In this document: one piece after another, positions 8,111-16,837 of the stretch
How the letters are laid out: each line of letters starts with the position of its first letter
Numbering within the stretch: position 1 is the first letter of the stretch
The notes under the pieces: model-generated
Database searches by the model: none
Told to the model about the DNA's origin: nothing
What the model saw: only the letters and a program-made list of their open reading frames with translations
Program-made: the position numbers and the translations under genes
Assembly (NCBI RefSeq): GCF_000422685.1
Contig: NZ_KE383903.1
Span: 511,402 to 575,401 of the forward strand
DNA length: 64,000 nt
Direction: 5' to 3'
DNA from: Flavobacterium gelidilacus DSM 15343
GTDB taxonomy: Bacteria > Bacteroidota > Bacteroidia > Flavobacteriales > Flavobacteriaceae

Positions 8111-10455
8111 TATTTTTCTAATAAATTTTTGTTGAACAAATCTAAAATTCTTCTGTATTCATCAATCCATGAGTAAGTTTCCTTAAATCCGTGAGCTTCT
8201 ACTGGAAAAACGGCTAAATCCCAATCTTTTTTTCCTAATTCAATAAAACGTTGCGACAAACGAACTACGTCTTGGAATTGTACGTTATCGTCAACCATTC
8301 CATGTAACATTAACAAGTTGTCTTGTAAGTTTTCAGCAAAATAAATTGGTGAACTTCTTTTAAAAGCAACAACATCTGTTTCTGGAAAATTCAAAATATT
8401 TGCTGTATATCCTTGATTATAATGCGCCCAATCTGTAACCGAACGTAAAGCAGCACCAGCTTTAAATTCACCAGGTTCAGTCAACAAAGCCATTAAAGTG
8501 ATAAATCCGCCATAAGAACCACCATAAATTCCAACGCGATTGGCATCAATTCCTAAATTCTCGACTAAATATTTTTTTCCATCCAATTGATCTGATAAAT
8601 CTAAACCTCCCATATGGCGATAAATTCCTGTTCGAACATCTCTTCCGTAACCATCACTTCCTCTGTAATCTATGTCTAAAACTGTATAACCTAAATCGGT
8701 TAACATATTATGAAACATAAATTCTCTGTGATAAGAACTCCAATAATTATGTGCGTTTTGTAAATATCCAGCACCATGAACGAAAATGATTGCCGCTTTG
8801 TTTTTGGTTTCAGTTTTTGGTTCATATACTCTTGCGTAAACCGAATTTCCATCTTGAGCTTTAAAAGTAATTACGTCTGGATTTTTCCATGCATAAGCTT
8901 CAAATTCTTTGGTTGTTGAATGTGTGATTTGCTTTAAAGTTGGATTCGATTTATTTTCAGCAACATATAATTCCCAAGGTTTATTTTTATAAGAATAACG
9001 AACTAAAAGTTGTTTTTCATTTGGAGATAATTCAACTTCATAAGCACCATCATTCGTTAAAATGGCTGTCATTTTTTTGGTTTCACTATCTAATTTATAG
9101 AATTCTCTATTTCCAGGATGATTTGTATTTGTTGTGATATAAAAAGTTTTCAAATCTTGTGAAAGTTTTACATCTTTAACTTCCCATTTCCCAGAAGTCA
9201 ACTGAACTTTCTTTTTAGAGTTTAAATTCAAAGTATATAAATGTGAAAACCCTGATGCTTCTGACTGAAAATAAATAGTTTCATTATCCTTTAAAAAACC
9301 TAAAGTTCCTCCACCATAATTGTAATTTGGAATTCCTGGTCCACCTATCCAAGCTTCATCATGTTGATGGTCTAATTCTGTAATTTCACCTGAATTTAAA
9401 TTTAATTGAACAATCCATCGGTCTTTGTTGTCTTGACTTCTTAATTCGAAAACTGCTTTTGTTCCTGTTTTGTTATAAACCGGACTTACCATTGCAACTG
9501 CTTTTTCAATCTTTTCTTTGTCTTTTAAATTTTCGTATTCTTGATAATAAGCTGGATAATCCATAATGCCAGATAAATTTGAAAACGAAACATAATAAAC
9601 CGTGTCTTTTTCAATGTTGAAAATTCCCATTTTATGTTTACTCAAATTATCTATTGACACTTTTGAACGTGCAGATTTATTTGATGTATAACCGTCATCA
9701 GTTATAAAATGTTCGACTTTAGTAGAAGTTTGTGTTGCATAATCTGAAAGCCTAAACGTAATAAATTTTCCGTTTGGTGAAGGTTTTAATTGTTCTAAAG
9801 ATGATTTTCCAAAATAGATTTCTTTGATTAGGGTTTCTTTATTTTGTTTGTACTTTTCATCATACCAAGCATCTTTTACTTCATTATCTCTTACAAATTG
9901 AAATAATTCACTTTGTTGTTTTTCTAAATAGTTTTTTGATTTTTCTTTTTCTTCAGATTCCGTTCCTGATTTAAAATTTGTCAATTGTATTATTGAAAAA
10001 TCGTTAGTGTTTAATTGATAAACATTTCTATTTTGTTGGTAAAAAATGATTGCTGGATTATTACTTCTTTCTACATTATAAATTCTTTCTGAAGCAACGA
10101 TAACCTTTTTAATGCTTTTGTTTTTTCTATTGAAAGCGTATAAATTTCCTGCTTTAGTATAATAAACCGTCTCAAATTCTTTTTGGTTTGAATCCTCAAT
10201 TTCTGAAAATTCTTTATCAGAATCCTTTAAAACCTGAGGTTCTTTTGAGGTAAAATTCCAATAATAAGTACTATTTCCGACTTCATTATTTGGATTCCAA
10301 TCAAAATAGATAGTAGAACCATCAATAGACCAACGGTGATTTTCTGGCTGATTTCCGACAAACTCATTCCCCTTCATGATTTGTTCTAACTGAAGGTTTT
10401 GAGCGAATCCTTGAAATCCAATTACAATAAAAAGAGTAAAAATATATTTATGCAT
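8110..10455 (-). CDS. secreted S9-family peptidase (prolyl oligopeptidase/DPP IV-like)
   Basis: I start at 10455 (781 residues) because the protein then begins with a clean signal peptide ('MHKYIFTLFIVIGFQGFAQ') just 20 bp below a good promoter; an in-frame upstream start would bury it. Residues ~20-500 form the beta-propeller. The C-terminal alpha/beta-hydrolase domain carries nucleophile 'GIYGGSYGGF' (Ser near 645), Asp in 'GMVDDNV' (~722) and His in 'EAHGF' (~755). Such enzymes cut dipeptides or short peptides, often after proline, in the periplasm. It is first in a run with GNAT, lipoprotein and flippase genes. Confidence 0.9.
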   Translation of the reverse strand: MHKYIFTLFIVIGFQGFAQNLQLEQIMKGNEFVGNQPENHRWSIDGSTIYFDWNPNNEVGNSTYYWNFTSKEPQVLKDSDKEFSEIEDSNQKEFETVYYTKAGNLYAFNRKNKSIKKVIVASERIYNVERSNNPAIIFYQQNRNVYQLNTNDFSIIQLTNFKSGTESEEKEKSKNYLEKQQSELFQFVRDNEVKDAWYDEKYKQNKETLIKEIYFGKSSLEQLKPSPNGKFITFRLSDYATQTSTKVEHFITDDGYTSNKSARSKVSIDNLSKHKMGIFNIEKDTVYYVSFSNLSGIMDYPAYYQEYENLKDKEKIEKAVAMVSPVYNKTGTKAVFELRSQDNKDRWIVQLNLNSGEITELDHQHDEAWIGGPGIPNYNYGGGTLGFLKDNETIYFQSEASGFSHLYTLNLNSKKKVQLTSGKWEVKDVKLSQDLKTFYITTNTNHPGNREFYKLDSETKKMTAILTNDGAYEVELSPNEKQLLVRYSYKNKPWELYVAENKSNPTLKQITHSTTKEFEAYAWKNPDVITFKAQDGNSVYARVYEPKTETKNKAAIIFVHGAGYLQNAHNYWSSYHREFMFHNMLTDLGYTVLDIDYRGSDGYGRDVRTGIYRHMGGLDLSDQLDGKKYLVENLGIDANRVGIYGGSYGGFITLMALLTEPGEFKAGAALRSVTDWAHYNQGYTANILNFPETDVVAFKRSSPIYFAENLQDNLLMLHGMVDDNVQFQDVVRLSQRFIELGKKDWDLAVFPVEAHGFKETYSWIDEYRRILDLFNKNLLEK

Positions 10456-10475
10456 AGTTCTGATTTTGGTATTGA

Positions 10476-10504
10476 CAAATATATTAAATAAAAAAAGAGT
10501 CAAA
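10476..10504 (-). promoter_or_regulatory. Bacteroidota-type promoter of the S9 peptidase gene
   Basis: Read on the minus strand, TTTG (10501-10504) is followed after 17 nt by TATATTTG (10476-10483), matching the -33 TTTG / -7 TAnnTTTG consensus. The start codon lies 20 nt further on. The -33 box is inside the terminator hairpin of the upstream operon. Confidence 0.7.
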
Positions 10505-10522
10505 TTACTTTGACTCTTTTTT
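10491..10522 (-). terminator. terminator of the ATP synthase operon
   Basis: A perfect 14-bp inverted repeat (AAAAAAGAGTCAAA and TTTGACTCTTTTTT) with a 4-nt loop. On the minus strand it ends in a T-run and lies ~250 bp beyond the atpG stop codon, past the tandem repeats, so the repeats fall within the 3' UTR. Confidence 0.85.
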
Positions 10523-10564
10523 GTGTATAAATTAATAAAACTTAACTTTTCAAAACTATGATTA

Positions 10565-10787
10565 GTTATTCAAAGCTTCACAATTTGAAAATTTGACTTC
10601 GCTAACGCTACGTCTAATTATTTAAAGCTTCGCAATTGGAAAATTTGACTTCGCTAACGCTACGTCTAATTATTTAAAGCTTCGCAATTGGAAAATTTGA
10701 CTTCGCTAACGCTACGTCTAATTATTTAAAGCTTCGCAATTGGAAAATTTGACTTCGCTAACGCTACGTCTAATTATTCAAAGCTTC
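10565..10787. repeat. 52-bp tandem repeat, four copies, seeded from the atpG 3' end
   Basis: Four 52-bp units (10565-10616, 10617-10668, 10669-10720, 10721-10772) plus a 15-bp partial unit reaching into atpG. The three inner copies are essentially identical; the outermost one differs at a few bases. The unit contains the sequence around the last atpG codons and stop (GCTTTGAATAATTAG). The distal copy shares the C-variant 'ATTCAAAGCTTCA' with the real gene end. Together with the promoter and terminator this fills the 314-bp gap between atpG and the S9 gene; no gene is seen there. Confidence 0.95.
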
Positions 10788-11627
10788 AGCTCCACCAACA
10801 ATTTCAAGAATTTCTCCAGTAATTGCAGCTTGACGAGCTTTGTTATAAGTTAATTTTAATTGATTTCTTAATTCTGTAGCATTATCAGTTGCTTTGTGCA
10901 TAGCAGTCATACGAGCACCATGTTCTGAAGCAAATGAATCTCTAACTGCTTTGTATAATTGTGTTTTTAATGATTTAGGAATCAATGTCAACACAATTTC
11001 TTCTTTTGAAGGTTCAAAGATATAATCAGATGAAACTGCTTCACCACCAGTAATTGGTGCTAAAGGTAAAAACTGTTCTCTTTGTACAATTTGAGTAGCT
11101 GCATTTTTAAATTGATTGTAAACTATTTCAATTTTGTCATATTCACCTGCTTCAAATTTATCCATTAAAACTTGAGCAATTGCTGCAACATTATCAAAAG
11201 TCAAATCATCGAAAATTGCACTCTTGTTGTCAATTACATTATAATTTTTTCCTAAAACATCATTTCCTTTTTTACCAATAGCAAAAACATCAACTTGTTT
11301 TCCAGGATAAGAATTTCCAACTATAACAGCTTGTTTAATAACATTCGTGTTAAAAGCACCACATAAACCTCTATTAGAAGTTATAGCAACCACTAATACT
11401 TTATTAATTTCTCTTTGATCTGCAAAACTTCCAACACTATCTCCTTCAAGAGTTGCGCTTAAGTTTTGTAATAATTCCGTTAATTTTTCGGCATAAGGTC
11501 GCATAGCCGTAATAGCATCTTGTGCCTTTTTAAGCTTTGCTGCAGAAACCATTTTCATCGCAGATGTAATTTGCATCGTAGATGAAACGGAAGTAATTCT
11601 ATTTCTAATTTCCTTTAAATTTGCCAT
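10770..11627 (-). CDS. atpG: ATP synthase F1 subunit gamma
   Basis: 285 residues. The N-terminal 'MANLKEIRNRITSVSSTMQ' and C-terminal 'ITGEILEIVGGAEAL' are the classic gamma-subunit signatures; these two long helices form the rotating central stalk inside the alpha3-beta3 ring. The 'SNRGLCGAFN' segment is also conserved. It is the last gene of the operon, 84 bp after atpA. Its final codons are the seed of a 52-bp tandem repeat, so its stop codon is followed by copies of its own end. Confidence 0.98.
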   Translation of the reverse strand: MANLKEIRNRITSVSSTMQITSAMKMVSAAKLKKAQDAITAMRPYAEKLTELLQNLSATLEGDSVGSFADQREINKVLVVAITSNRGLCGAFNTNVIKQAVIVGNSYPGKQVDVFAIGKKGNDVLGKNYNVIDNKSAIFDDLTFDNVAAIAQVLMDKFEAGEYDKIEIVYNQFKNAATQIVQREQFLPLAPITGGEAVSSDYIFEPSKEEIVLTLIPKSLKTQLYKAVRDSFASEHGARMTAMHKATDNATELRNQLKLTYNKARQAAITGEILEIVGGAEALNN

Positions 11628-11632
11628 CTTTT

Positions 11633-11708
11633 ATAAGTAATTAGTGATTAGTAATTAGTGATTAGTTGCTTTATGCTAGTTACTACTCACTAATTACTTT
11701 TCACTTAT
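11633..11708 (-). repeat. heptamer-like repeats and hairpin between atpA and atpG
   Basis: The 84-bp spacer holds two copies of TAATTAGTGATTAG and an inverted partner ACTAATTA (11689-11696), with outer arms ATAAGT/ACTTAT (11633-11638, 11703-11708). It can fold into a hairpin in the operon mRNA. The same ATTAGTG unit forms an 11-copy array at 25415. Confidence 0.7.
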
Positions 11709-11711
11709 AAA

Positions 11712-13286
11712 TTAATATTTTGCTGAAATCTCTTTAGCTGCTGCTCCTAAAACATCTGTAATTTCATCTGTGAATTTACCAGCTTTTAAAGCATCTAATG
11801 TTGGTCTGTTTTTTGCATTAAGATATTCGATAAAATCTCTTTCGAATTCTTTTACTTTTTCAACAGGAACATCTTTTAATAAATTTTTAGAACCAGCATA
11901 GATAATTGCAACTTGATCTTCAACTGTATATGGGTCATTAACCGCTTGTTTTAAGATTTCAACGTTACGTTTACCTTTTTCAATTACATTTTTAGTTACT
12001 GCATCTAAGTCAGAACCAAATTTAGCAAATGCTTCTAATTCTCTATATTGAGCTTGGTCTAATTTTAAGGTACCAGCTACTTTTTTCATTGATTTAATTT
12101 GTGCATTACCTCCAACACGAGATACAGAAATACCAACGTTAATTGCAGGACGAACCCCTGAATTAAATAAATCTCCATCTAAGAAAATTTGTCCGTCAGT
12201 AATCGAAATTACGTTTGTTGGAATATATGCAGAAACGTCACCCGCTTGAGTTTCGATAATTGGTAAAGCTGTTAATGAACCTCCACCTTTAACGATTGGT
12301 TTCAATACGTCTGGTAAATCATTCATGTCTTTAGCAATCTCATCATTGGCAATTACTTTACAAGCTCTTTCTAATAAACGAGAGTGTAAGTAAAAAACGT
12401 CTCCAGGATAAGCCTCACGTCCTGGTGGTCTTCTTAATAAAAGGGAAACCTCACGGTAAGCTACAGCTTGTTTAGATAAATCATCATAAATGATTAATGC
12501 AGGACGACCTGTATCACGGAAATATTCTCCAATTGCTGCTCCAGCCATAGGTGCATAAACTTGCATTGCTGCAGGATCAGAAGCGTTTGCTGCAACAATG
12601 GTTGTATAAGCCATTGCTCCTTTTTCTTCTAAAGTTTTTGCGATTAATGCAACCGTTGAAGCTTTTTGCCCAATTGCTACATATATACAATATACTGGTT
12701 GACCAGCATCGTAAAATTCTTTTTGATTTAAAATGGTGTCAATACAAACAGTTGTTTTACCAGTTTGACGGTCACCAATCACCAATTCACGTTGTCCTCT
12801 ACCTACTGGAATCATAGCGTCAATAGCTTTGATACCTGTTTGTAATGGTTCAGTTACTGGTTGACGAAAGATAACTCCAGGTGCTTTTCTTTCTAATGGC
12901 AATTCATATAAAGTTCCTTCTATTGGTCCTTTTCCATCAATTGGGTTACCTAATGTATCTACAACACGACCTATTATTTCTTCTCCAACTTTAAGAGAAG
13001 CAATACGTTGTGTTCTTTTTACATTTGATCCTTCTTTGATTCCTGTTGATGGTCCTAAAAGTACCACACCAACGTTATCTTCTTCTAAGTTTAGAACGAT
13101 AGCCTCTAACCCGTTATCGAATTGAACTAACTCACCATATTGAGCGTTAGATAATCCGTAAACACGTGCGATTCCATCTCCTACTTGTAGAACAGTTCCT
13201 ACTTCTTCTAACGTTGCACCAGATTCAAAACCTGATAATTGTTGCTTTAATATTGCTGAAATTTCAGCTGGATTTATTTCTGCCAT
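11712..13286 (-). CDS. atpA: ATP synthase F1 subunit alpha
   Basis: I start at the ATG at 13286 (524 residues, '[17 protein letters not shown]'), which gives the usual alpha-subunit N-terminus; an upstream in-frame extension of 11 residues is unlikely. The non-catalytic nucleotide site has Walker A 'GDRQTGKTT', and the ATPase alpha/beta signature is '[10 protein letters not shown]'. It forms the alpha3-beta3 hexamer with beta (AtpD), whose gene is not in this window. It lies between atpH (39 bp upstream) and atpG. Confidence 0.98.
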   Translation of the reverse strand: MAEINPAEISAILKQQLSGFESGATLEEVGTVLQVGDGIARVYGLSNAQYGELVQFDNGLEAIVLNLEEDNVGVVLLGPSTGIKEGSNVKRTQRIASLKVGEEIIGRVVDTLGNPIDGKGPIEGTLYELPLERKAPGVIFRQPVTEPLQTGIKAIDAMIPVGRGQRELVIGDRQTGKTTVCIDTILNQKEFYDAGQPVYCIYVAIGQKASTVALIAKTLEEKGAMAYTTIVAANASDPAAMQVYAPMAGAAIGEYFRDTGRPALIIYDDLSKQAVAYREVSLLLRRPPGREAYPGDVFYLHSRLLERACKVIANDEIAKDMNDLPDVLKPIVKGGGSLTALPIIETQAGDVSAYIPTNVISITDGQIFLDGDLFNSGVRPAINVGISVSRVGGNAQIKSMKKVAGTLKLDQAQYRELEAFAKFGSDLDAVTKNVIEKGKRNVEILKQAVNDPYTVEDQVAIIYAGSKNLLKDVPVEKVKEFERDFIEYLNAKNRPTLDALKAGKFTDEITDVLGAAAKEISAKY

Positions 13287-13325
13287 TTTATTTATAATTT
13301 GTACACTCTTGAGGTGCAATAAATA

Positions 13326-13859
13326 TTAATAACTAAATTCTCTTTTTAAATTTTGTAATCTGCTTGCTACAGATGCGTTGTATTGTTGATCACCCATTGT
13401 TAAAATAAATCCACCAATGATAGATTCGTCAACAATGTTTTCTAAAGTGATTTTCTTATTTGAAAACTCTTTAATTTTTGCTAAAACTTGTAATTCTAAA
13501 TCGGCAGTAATTGGAAAAGCAGTTGTAACCTTTGCAATCTCAACACCGTTTAATTCATTTACTAATGCTTGAAAATCTGAAGCTATTGTTGGTAACAATT
13601 CAAATCTTTTGTTAGCTAATAACAATTGAAATAAGCTTTTAGTTTCTTTTTGTGCAGCCGCAAAAATTGCTACTAAAGAAGAATATTTAACTTCTCCTTT
13701 AATAATAGGGCTTTGTAAAAAGTTTTTTAACTCTCTACTATCTTTTACAGCATTTACTATTGAAGTCATATCGTTAGTAACATTGACTGTATTATTGTTT
13801 AGTTGTGCAATATCAAGTATCGCTTTTGCGTATCTTATAGCTGCTCTTGTACCTGCCAT
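13326..13859 (-). CDS. atpH: ATP synthase F1 subunit delta
   Basis: 177 residues, the usual length. The N-terminal 'GTRAAIRYAKAILDIAQ' and C-terminal 'IIGGFILTMGDQQYNASV' match the OSCP/delta family; the latter is the conserved C-terminal signature. It joins the peripheral stalk (AtpF) to the top of F1. It begins 2 bp after the atpF stop, consistent with co-translation. Confidence 0.96.
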   Translation of the reverse strand: MAGTRAAIRYAKAILDIAQLNNNTVNVTNDMTSIVNAVKDSRELKNFLQSPIIKGEVKYSSLVAIFAAAQKETKSLFQLLLANKRFELLPTIASDFQALVNELNGVEIAKVTTAFPITADLELQVLAKIKEFSNKKITLENIVDESIIGGFILTMGDQQYNASVASRLQNLKREFSY

Positions 13860-13861
13860 AA

Positions 13862-14353
13862 TTAGTTTAATTTAGCATCGCCTAACATAGTCTCAACTAA
13901 TTTAGTTTGAGCTTCTTTGTTAGCTAATTCTCCTTTTAATACCTTTTCAGCAATCTCTATAGAAAGTGCACCTACTTGATTTTTTAAATCAGCAATAGCA
14001 GCATTTTTCTCACTAGCAATTGATGCTTTAGCTTGTTCGATCATTTTTTCTCCTTGCATTTGAGCTTCTGATTTTGCATCGCTAATCATTTTTTCTTTGA
14101 TTTCGCGTGCTTCTTTAATCATAATGTCTCTTTCTGCTCTAGCTTCAGCTAATAACTTTTCGTTATCAGCTTTAAGATTTTGCATATCTTTTTTTGCATT
14201 TTCTGCCGATAATAAAGCATTATTAATTGAATCTTCTCTGCTTTTTACAGCTCCAAGAATTGGTTTCCAAGCAAGTTTCCTCATTAATAAGAAGAAAACA
14301 ATAAAAATTAGACTTGTCCAAAATATTAAACTTTCTGGTGAAGTTAAATTCAT
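13862..14353 (-). CDS. atpF: ATP synthase Fo subunit b
   Basis: 163 residues: one N-terminal membrane helix (~7-27, 'LIFWTSLIFIVFFLLMRKL') followed by a long Ala/Glu/Lys-rich helix (~30-150) that dimerises as the peripheral stalk. The conserved 'KPILGAVKSREDSI' follows the membrane segment. The gene is separated from atpE by 75 bp containing a perfect terminator-like hairpin. There is only one b gene here, not the b/b' pair of photosynthetic bacteria. Confidence 0.96.
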   Translation of the reverse strand: MNLTSPESLIFWTSLIFIVFFLLMRKLAWKPILGAVKSREDSINNALLSAENAKKDMQNLKADNEKLLAEARAERDIMIKEAREIKEKMISDAKSEAQMQGEKMIEQAKASIASEKNAAIADLKNQVGALSIEIAEKVLKGELANKEAQTKLVETMLGDAKLN

Positions 14354-14391
14354 AATATATATATTTTACTTTTTGTTTCTTTTTTTAAAAA

Positions 14392-14422
14392 ATCTTCTCA
14401 CAACCAACCGTTGTGAGAAGAT
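14392..14422 (-). terminator. terminator-like hairpin between atpE and atpF
   Basis: A perfect 13-bp inverted repeat (ATCTTCTCACAAC / GTTGTGAGAAGAT) with a 5-nt loop lies 6 bp after the atpE stop codon and, on the minus strand, is followed at once by a T-run. It has the form of an intrinsic terminator, yet downstream atp genes need read-through. It may act as a partial terminator or as a 3' mRNA stabiliser. Confidence 0.75.
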
Positions 14423-14428
14423 GATTAA

Positions 14429-14647
<219 letters not shown>

Positions 14648-14669
14648 TTAATAATTAATAAAACTCAAT

Positions 14670-15752
14670 TTAGTGATGATCATGTTCTGCAACTGCCTGA
14701 CCAATAAATAGTGCTGACAACAAAGTAAACACGTATGCTTGCAATGCTGCAACTAATAATTCCAAAACACTCATAAACAACACAAAGGCACCAGAAACTG
14801 GAGAGATCCACGTTGTTTTGAATATATAAATTAATGAAATTAAACTTAAAATAATAATATGTCCTGCAGTAATGTTAGCGAATAAACGAATCATTAATGC
14901 AAAAGGTTTTGTAAACATTCCAATAATTTCTACTGGTATCATAATAGGATATAATGCTTTAGGTACTGGTGGTGCAAAAATATGACCCCAATAATCTTTA
15001 TTAGCATTAAATGATGTAATTAAAAATGTTATAAATGATAAAACAAATGTAAAGTATATATTTCCTGTTAAGTTAGAACTAAATGGGAAAAATGGAATAA
15101 GTCCAAACATATTATTAATCCATATAAAGAAAAATATTGTTAATAAGTAAGGCATGAATTTAGCGTATTTTTTTTCTCCAATATTTGGAATAGCGATGTC
15201 GTCTCTAACAAAGATTACTAATGGTTCCAAGAAACCAGCTAATCCTTTTGGAGCCATGTTGTTTTTTTTGTATGATCTTGCAAGTGAATAGAATAATAAA
15301 AATAATACTATTACTGAAAGCAACATTGAAAACACGTTTTTTGTAATAGAAAAATTTAAAGGTCTTGCGCTAAAGTTGAAGGCACTTTTATCGTCTTCGC
15401 TTAAATTTTCGAATTTGTCAGCATAATAAACTACCTCTTTGTATTTTACAAACTTCTCACCGTTCTTTTCTACAACATGTATACCGTTATCATCATGATG
15501 AAATTCAGAAGAACCAAATATTGTTAATCCGTTTTCAGACCACAAGATTACGGGTAATGAAACAGATATTGGATGCCCATTCCAATCAGCAATATGGAAA
15601 TCATGAGAATCACCTATATGCGAATTAATTAAGTCCGTGGCATTAAATTCTTTCTCTGCTTCTTCAATACCTTGTCCAGCGATACTTTTGGTTGAAACCA
15701 ATAATAAAGTAGCTAATAAAACTATGTTCAATACTTTTCCAAAAATCTTCAT
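14670..15752 (-). CDS. atpB: ATP synthase Fo subunit a
   Basis: I start at the ATG at 15752 (360 residues), which puts a signal-peptide-like helix first ('MKIFGKVLNIVLLATLLLV'). A ~110-residue His/Asp-rich extracytoplasmic extension follows, then five or six membrane helices. The long N-terminus is a known Bacteroidota trait. The essential stator Arg is visible in 'FALMIRLFANITAGHII'. Subunit a forms the proton half-channels against the c-ring. The terminal HDHH tail is histidine-rich. The next gene, atpE, starts 40 bp later. Confidence 0.96.
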   Translation of the reverse strand: MKIFGKVLNIVLLATLLLVSTKSIAGQGIEEAEKEFNATDLINSHIGDSHDFHIADWNGHPISVSLPVILWSENGLTIFGSSEFHHDDNGIHVVEKNGEKFVKYKEVVYYADKFENLSEDDKSAFNFSARPLNFSITKNVFSMLLSVIVLFLLFYSLARSYKKNNMAPKGLAGFLEPLVIFVRDDIAIPNIGEKKYAKFMPYLLTIFFFIWINNMFGLIPFFPFSSNLTGNIYFTFVLSFITFLITSFNANKDYWGHIFAPPVPKALYPIMIPVEIIGMFTKPFALMIRLFANITAGHIIILSLISLIYIFKTTWISPVSGAFVLFMSVLELLVAALQAYVFTLLSALFIGQAVAEHDHH

Positions 15753-15852
15753 AACTATATTTAGATAAAACAGTGTTTTAATTTTTTTGCAAAAGTACAT
15801 TATTAATTAAAATAATAAAAGTTATTGTTATAATTTTTACATTTTTTGTATT

Positions 15853-16230
15853 TTACTCTTTTTTGTTTAATAATTTTATCAAAAAAACGCTTTCAATTAT
15901 TAAAAATACAAAGTAACAAAAGAAAAAACTTAAGGTGTCAGGAATTTTGTTATCAAAGTCAGATTTTATCAAAGGCATCAAAAAAGAGACCGAAAGCGCC
16001 ATCTTAATTATTCCAAGTCCTAAAAAAGTGTACCCTACGTAATCACTGAATTTATCATAAATAAAATAAAGGATTCCAAGTCCTACAAGAGACATTATGA
16101 AATTGAAAAAATAAATGTTTTGTATAGGAATAAATACCTCTATGTTTCTAATTAAAAAATAATGTATTGAACCGATAATTAATGAAATAATCAATAAATA
16201 GGCTACTGAAATCAAAAACTTTTTAATCAT
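15853..16230 (-). CDS. small four-helix membrane protein (DUF6168-like)
   Basis: 125 residues with four hydrophobic helices and short loops, ending in a lysine-rich tail. It overlaps the AtpZ/I-like gene by 8 bp and lies 100 bp before atpB, in the position where atpI-like assembly proteins usually occur. I believe it corresponds to the flavobacterial DUF6168 family. No function can be read from motifs; a role in Fo assembly or ion supply is inference from position only. Confidence 0.75.
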   Translation of the reverse strand: MIKKFLISVAYLLIISLIIGSIHYFLIRNIEVFIPIQNIYFFNFIMSLVGLGILYFIYDKFSDYVGYTFLGLGIIKMALSVSFLMPLIKSDFDNKIPDTLSFFFCYFVFLIIESVFLIKLLNKKE

Positions 16231-16453
16231 TATCTGTGGCTTGAATTTTTTTTAAATTTCTAAAAATACTATATAACGAAATAAATATAGAAATTAAAGA
16301 GAATAGTATTATAAACAAAGGGCTTAAATTAAATTTTGCATCAAGATAATTTCCAAAAAAAACTCCTGCAAAAATAATTATTCCCATTTGAATCGGAATG
16401 TTTATTAGTGCTAACCATTTATTAGGCTGTTTTTTCTTCTTGTTTTGGTCCAT
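16223..16453 (-). CDS. AtpZ/AtpI-family protein
   Basis: 76 residues with a Lys-rich N-terminus and two membrane helices ('IQMGIIIFAGVFFGNYLD' and 'PLFIILFSLISIFISLYSI'). The G-x-x-x-G-x-x-x-D pattern in helix 1 is typical of AtpZ/AtpI, which help assemble the c-ring or bring Mg2+/Ca2+ to Fo. Its start lies 32 bp inside the bactofilin gene, and its end overlaps the next small membrane gene by 8 bp, so translation is tightly coupled. Confidence 0.85.
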   Translation of the reverse strand: MDQNKKKKQPNKWLALINIPIQMGIIIFAGVFFGNYLDAKFNLSPLFIILFSLISIFISLYSIFRNLKKIQATDND

Positions 16454-16832
16454 TTTTTACTTCATTGATATTTTTAATTGAACCTTTCATGCTGCAAGTT
16501 GCTGTAAAATTCGCTCCAGGTTCAACGCCAAGTTTTCCAACTATAACATCTCCTTTAATGTTTGCATTAGATTTAACATTTAAGAGTTCAATTGCTTCAA
16601 GTTTTCCAAGAAATTTACCTTCAACATCTATGTTTAGACACTTTACATTTCCTTCGACAAAACCACTTGGGCCGATAACTAATTTGCCTTTTAAAGTAAT
16701 GTTACCAATTAAAGTCCCGTCAATTCTTACATCAGAATCAGAAACTAAGTCTCCGTTTAATTGTGTTCCTTCTGCAATTCTATTCATTTTGCCAAAAAGG
16801 CCTTCTGCTGGTTTGGTTTTTTTATCGAACAT
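16422..16832 (-). CDS. bactofilin (polymer-forming cytoskeletal protein)
   Basis: I start at the ATG at 16832 ('MFDKKTKPAEGLFGKMN', 136 residues), 5 bp after the sprE stop; a longer in-frame version would overlap sprE. The core is a right-handed beta-helix of short repeats with conserved glycines ('DGTLIGNITLKGKLVIGPSG', then 'VEGKFLGKLEAIELLNV'), the DUF583/bactofilin signature. Bactofilins polymerise without nucleotide into membrane-associated filaments that position cell-wall or secretion machinery. It sits between sprE and the atp genes. Confidence 0.9.
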   Translation of the reverse strand: MFDKKTKPAEGLFGKMNRIAEGTQLNGDLVSDSDVRIDGTLIGNITLKGKLVIGPSGFVEGNVKCLNIDVEGKFLGKLEAIELLNVKSNANIKGDVIVGKLGVEPGANFTATCSMKGSIKNINEVKNGPKQEEKTA

Positions 16833-16837
16833 GTTTT

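Noticed and set aside
10565..10787. 52-bp array as a CRISPR
   Set aside because: Units are contiguous with no unique spacers, and they copy the atpG gene end.
12551..12817. Open frame on the plus strand inside atpA
   Set aside because: It is antisense to the highly conserved Walker A region of atpA and has no codon bias or promoter of its own.
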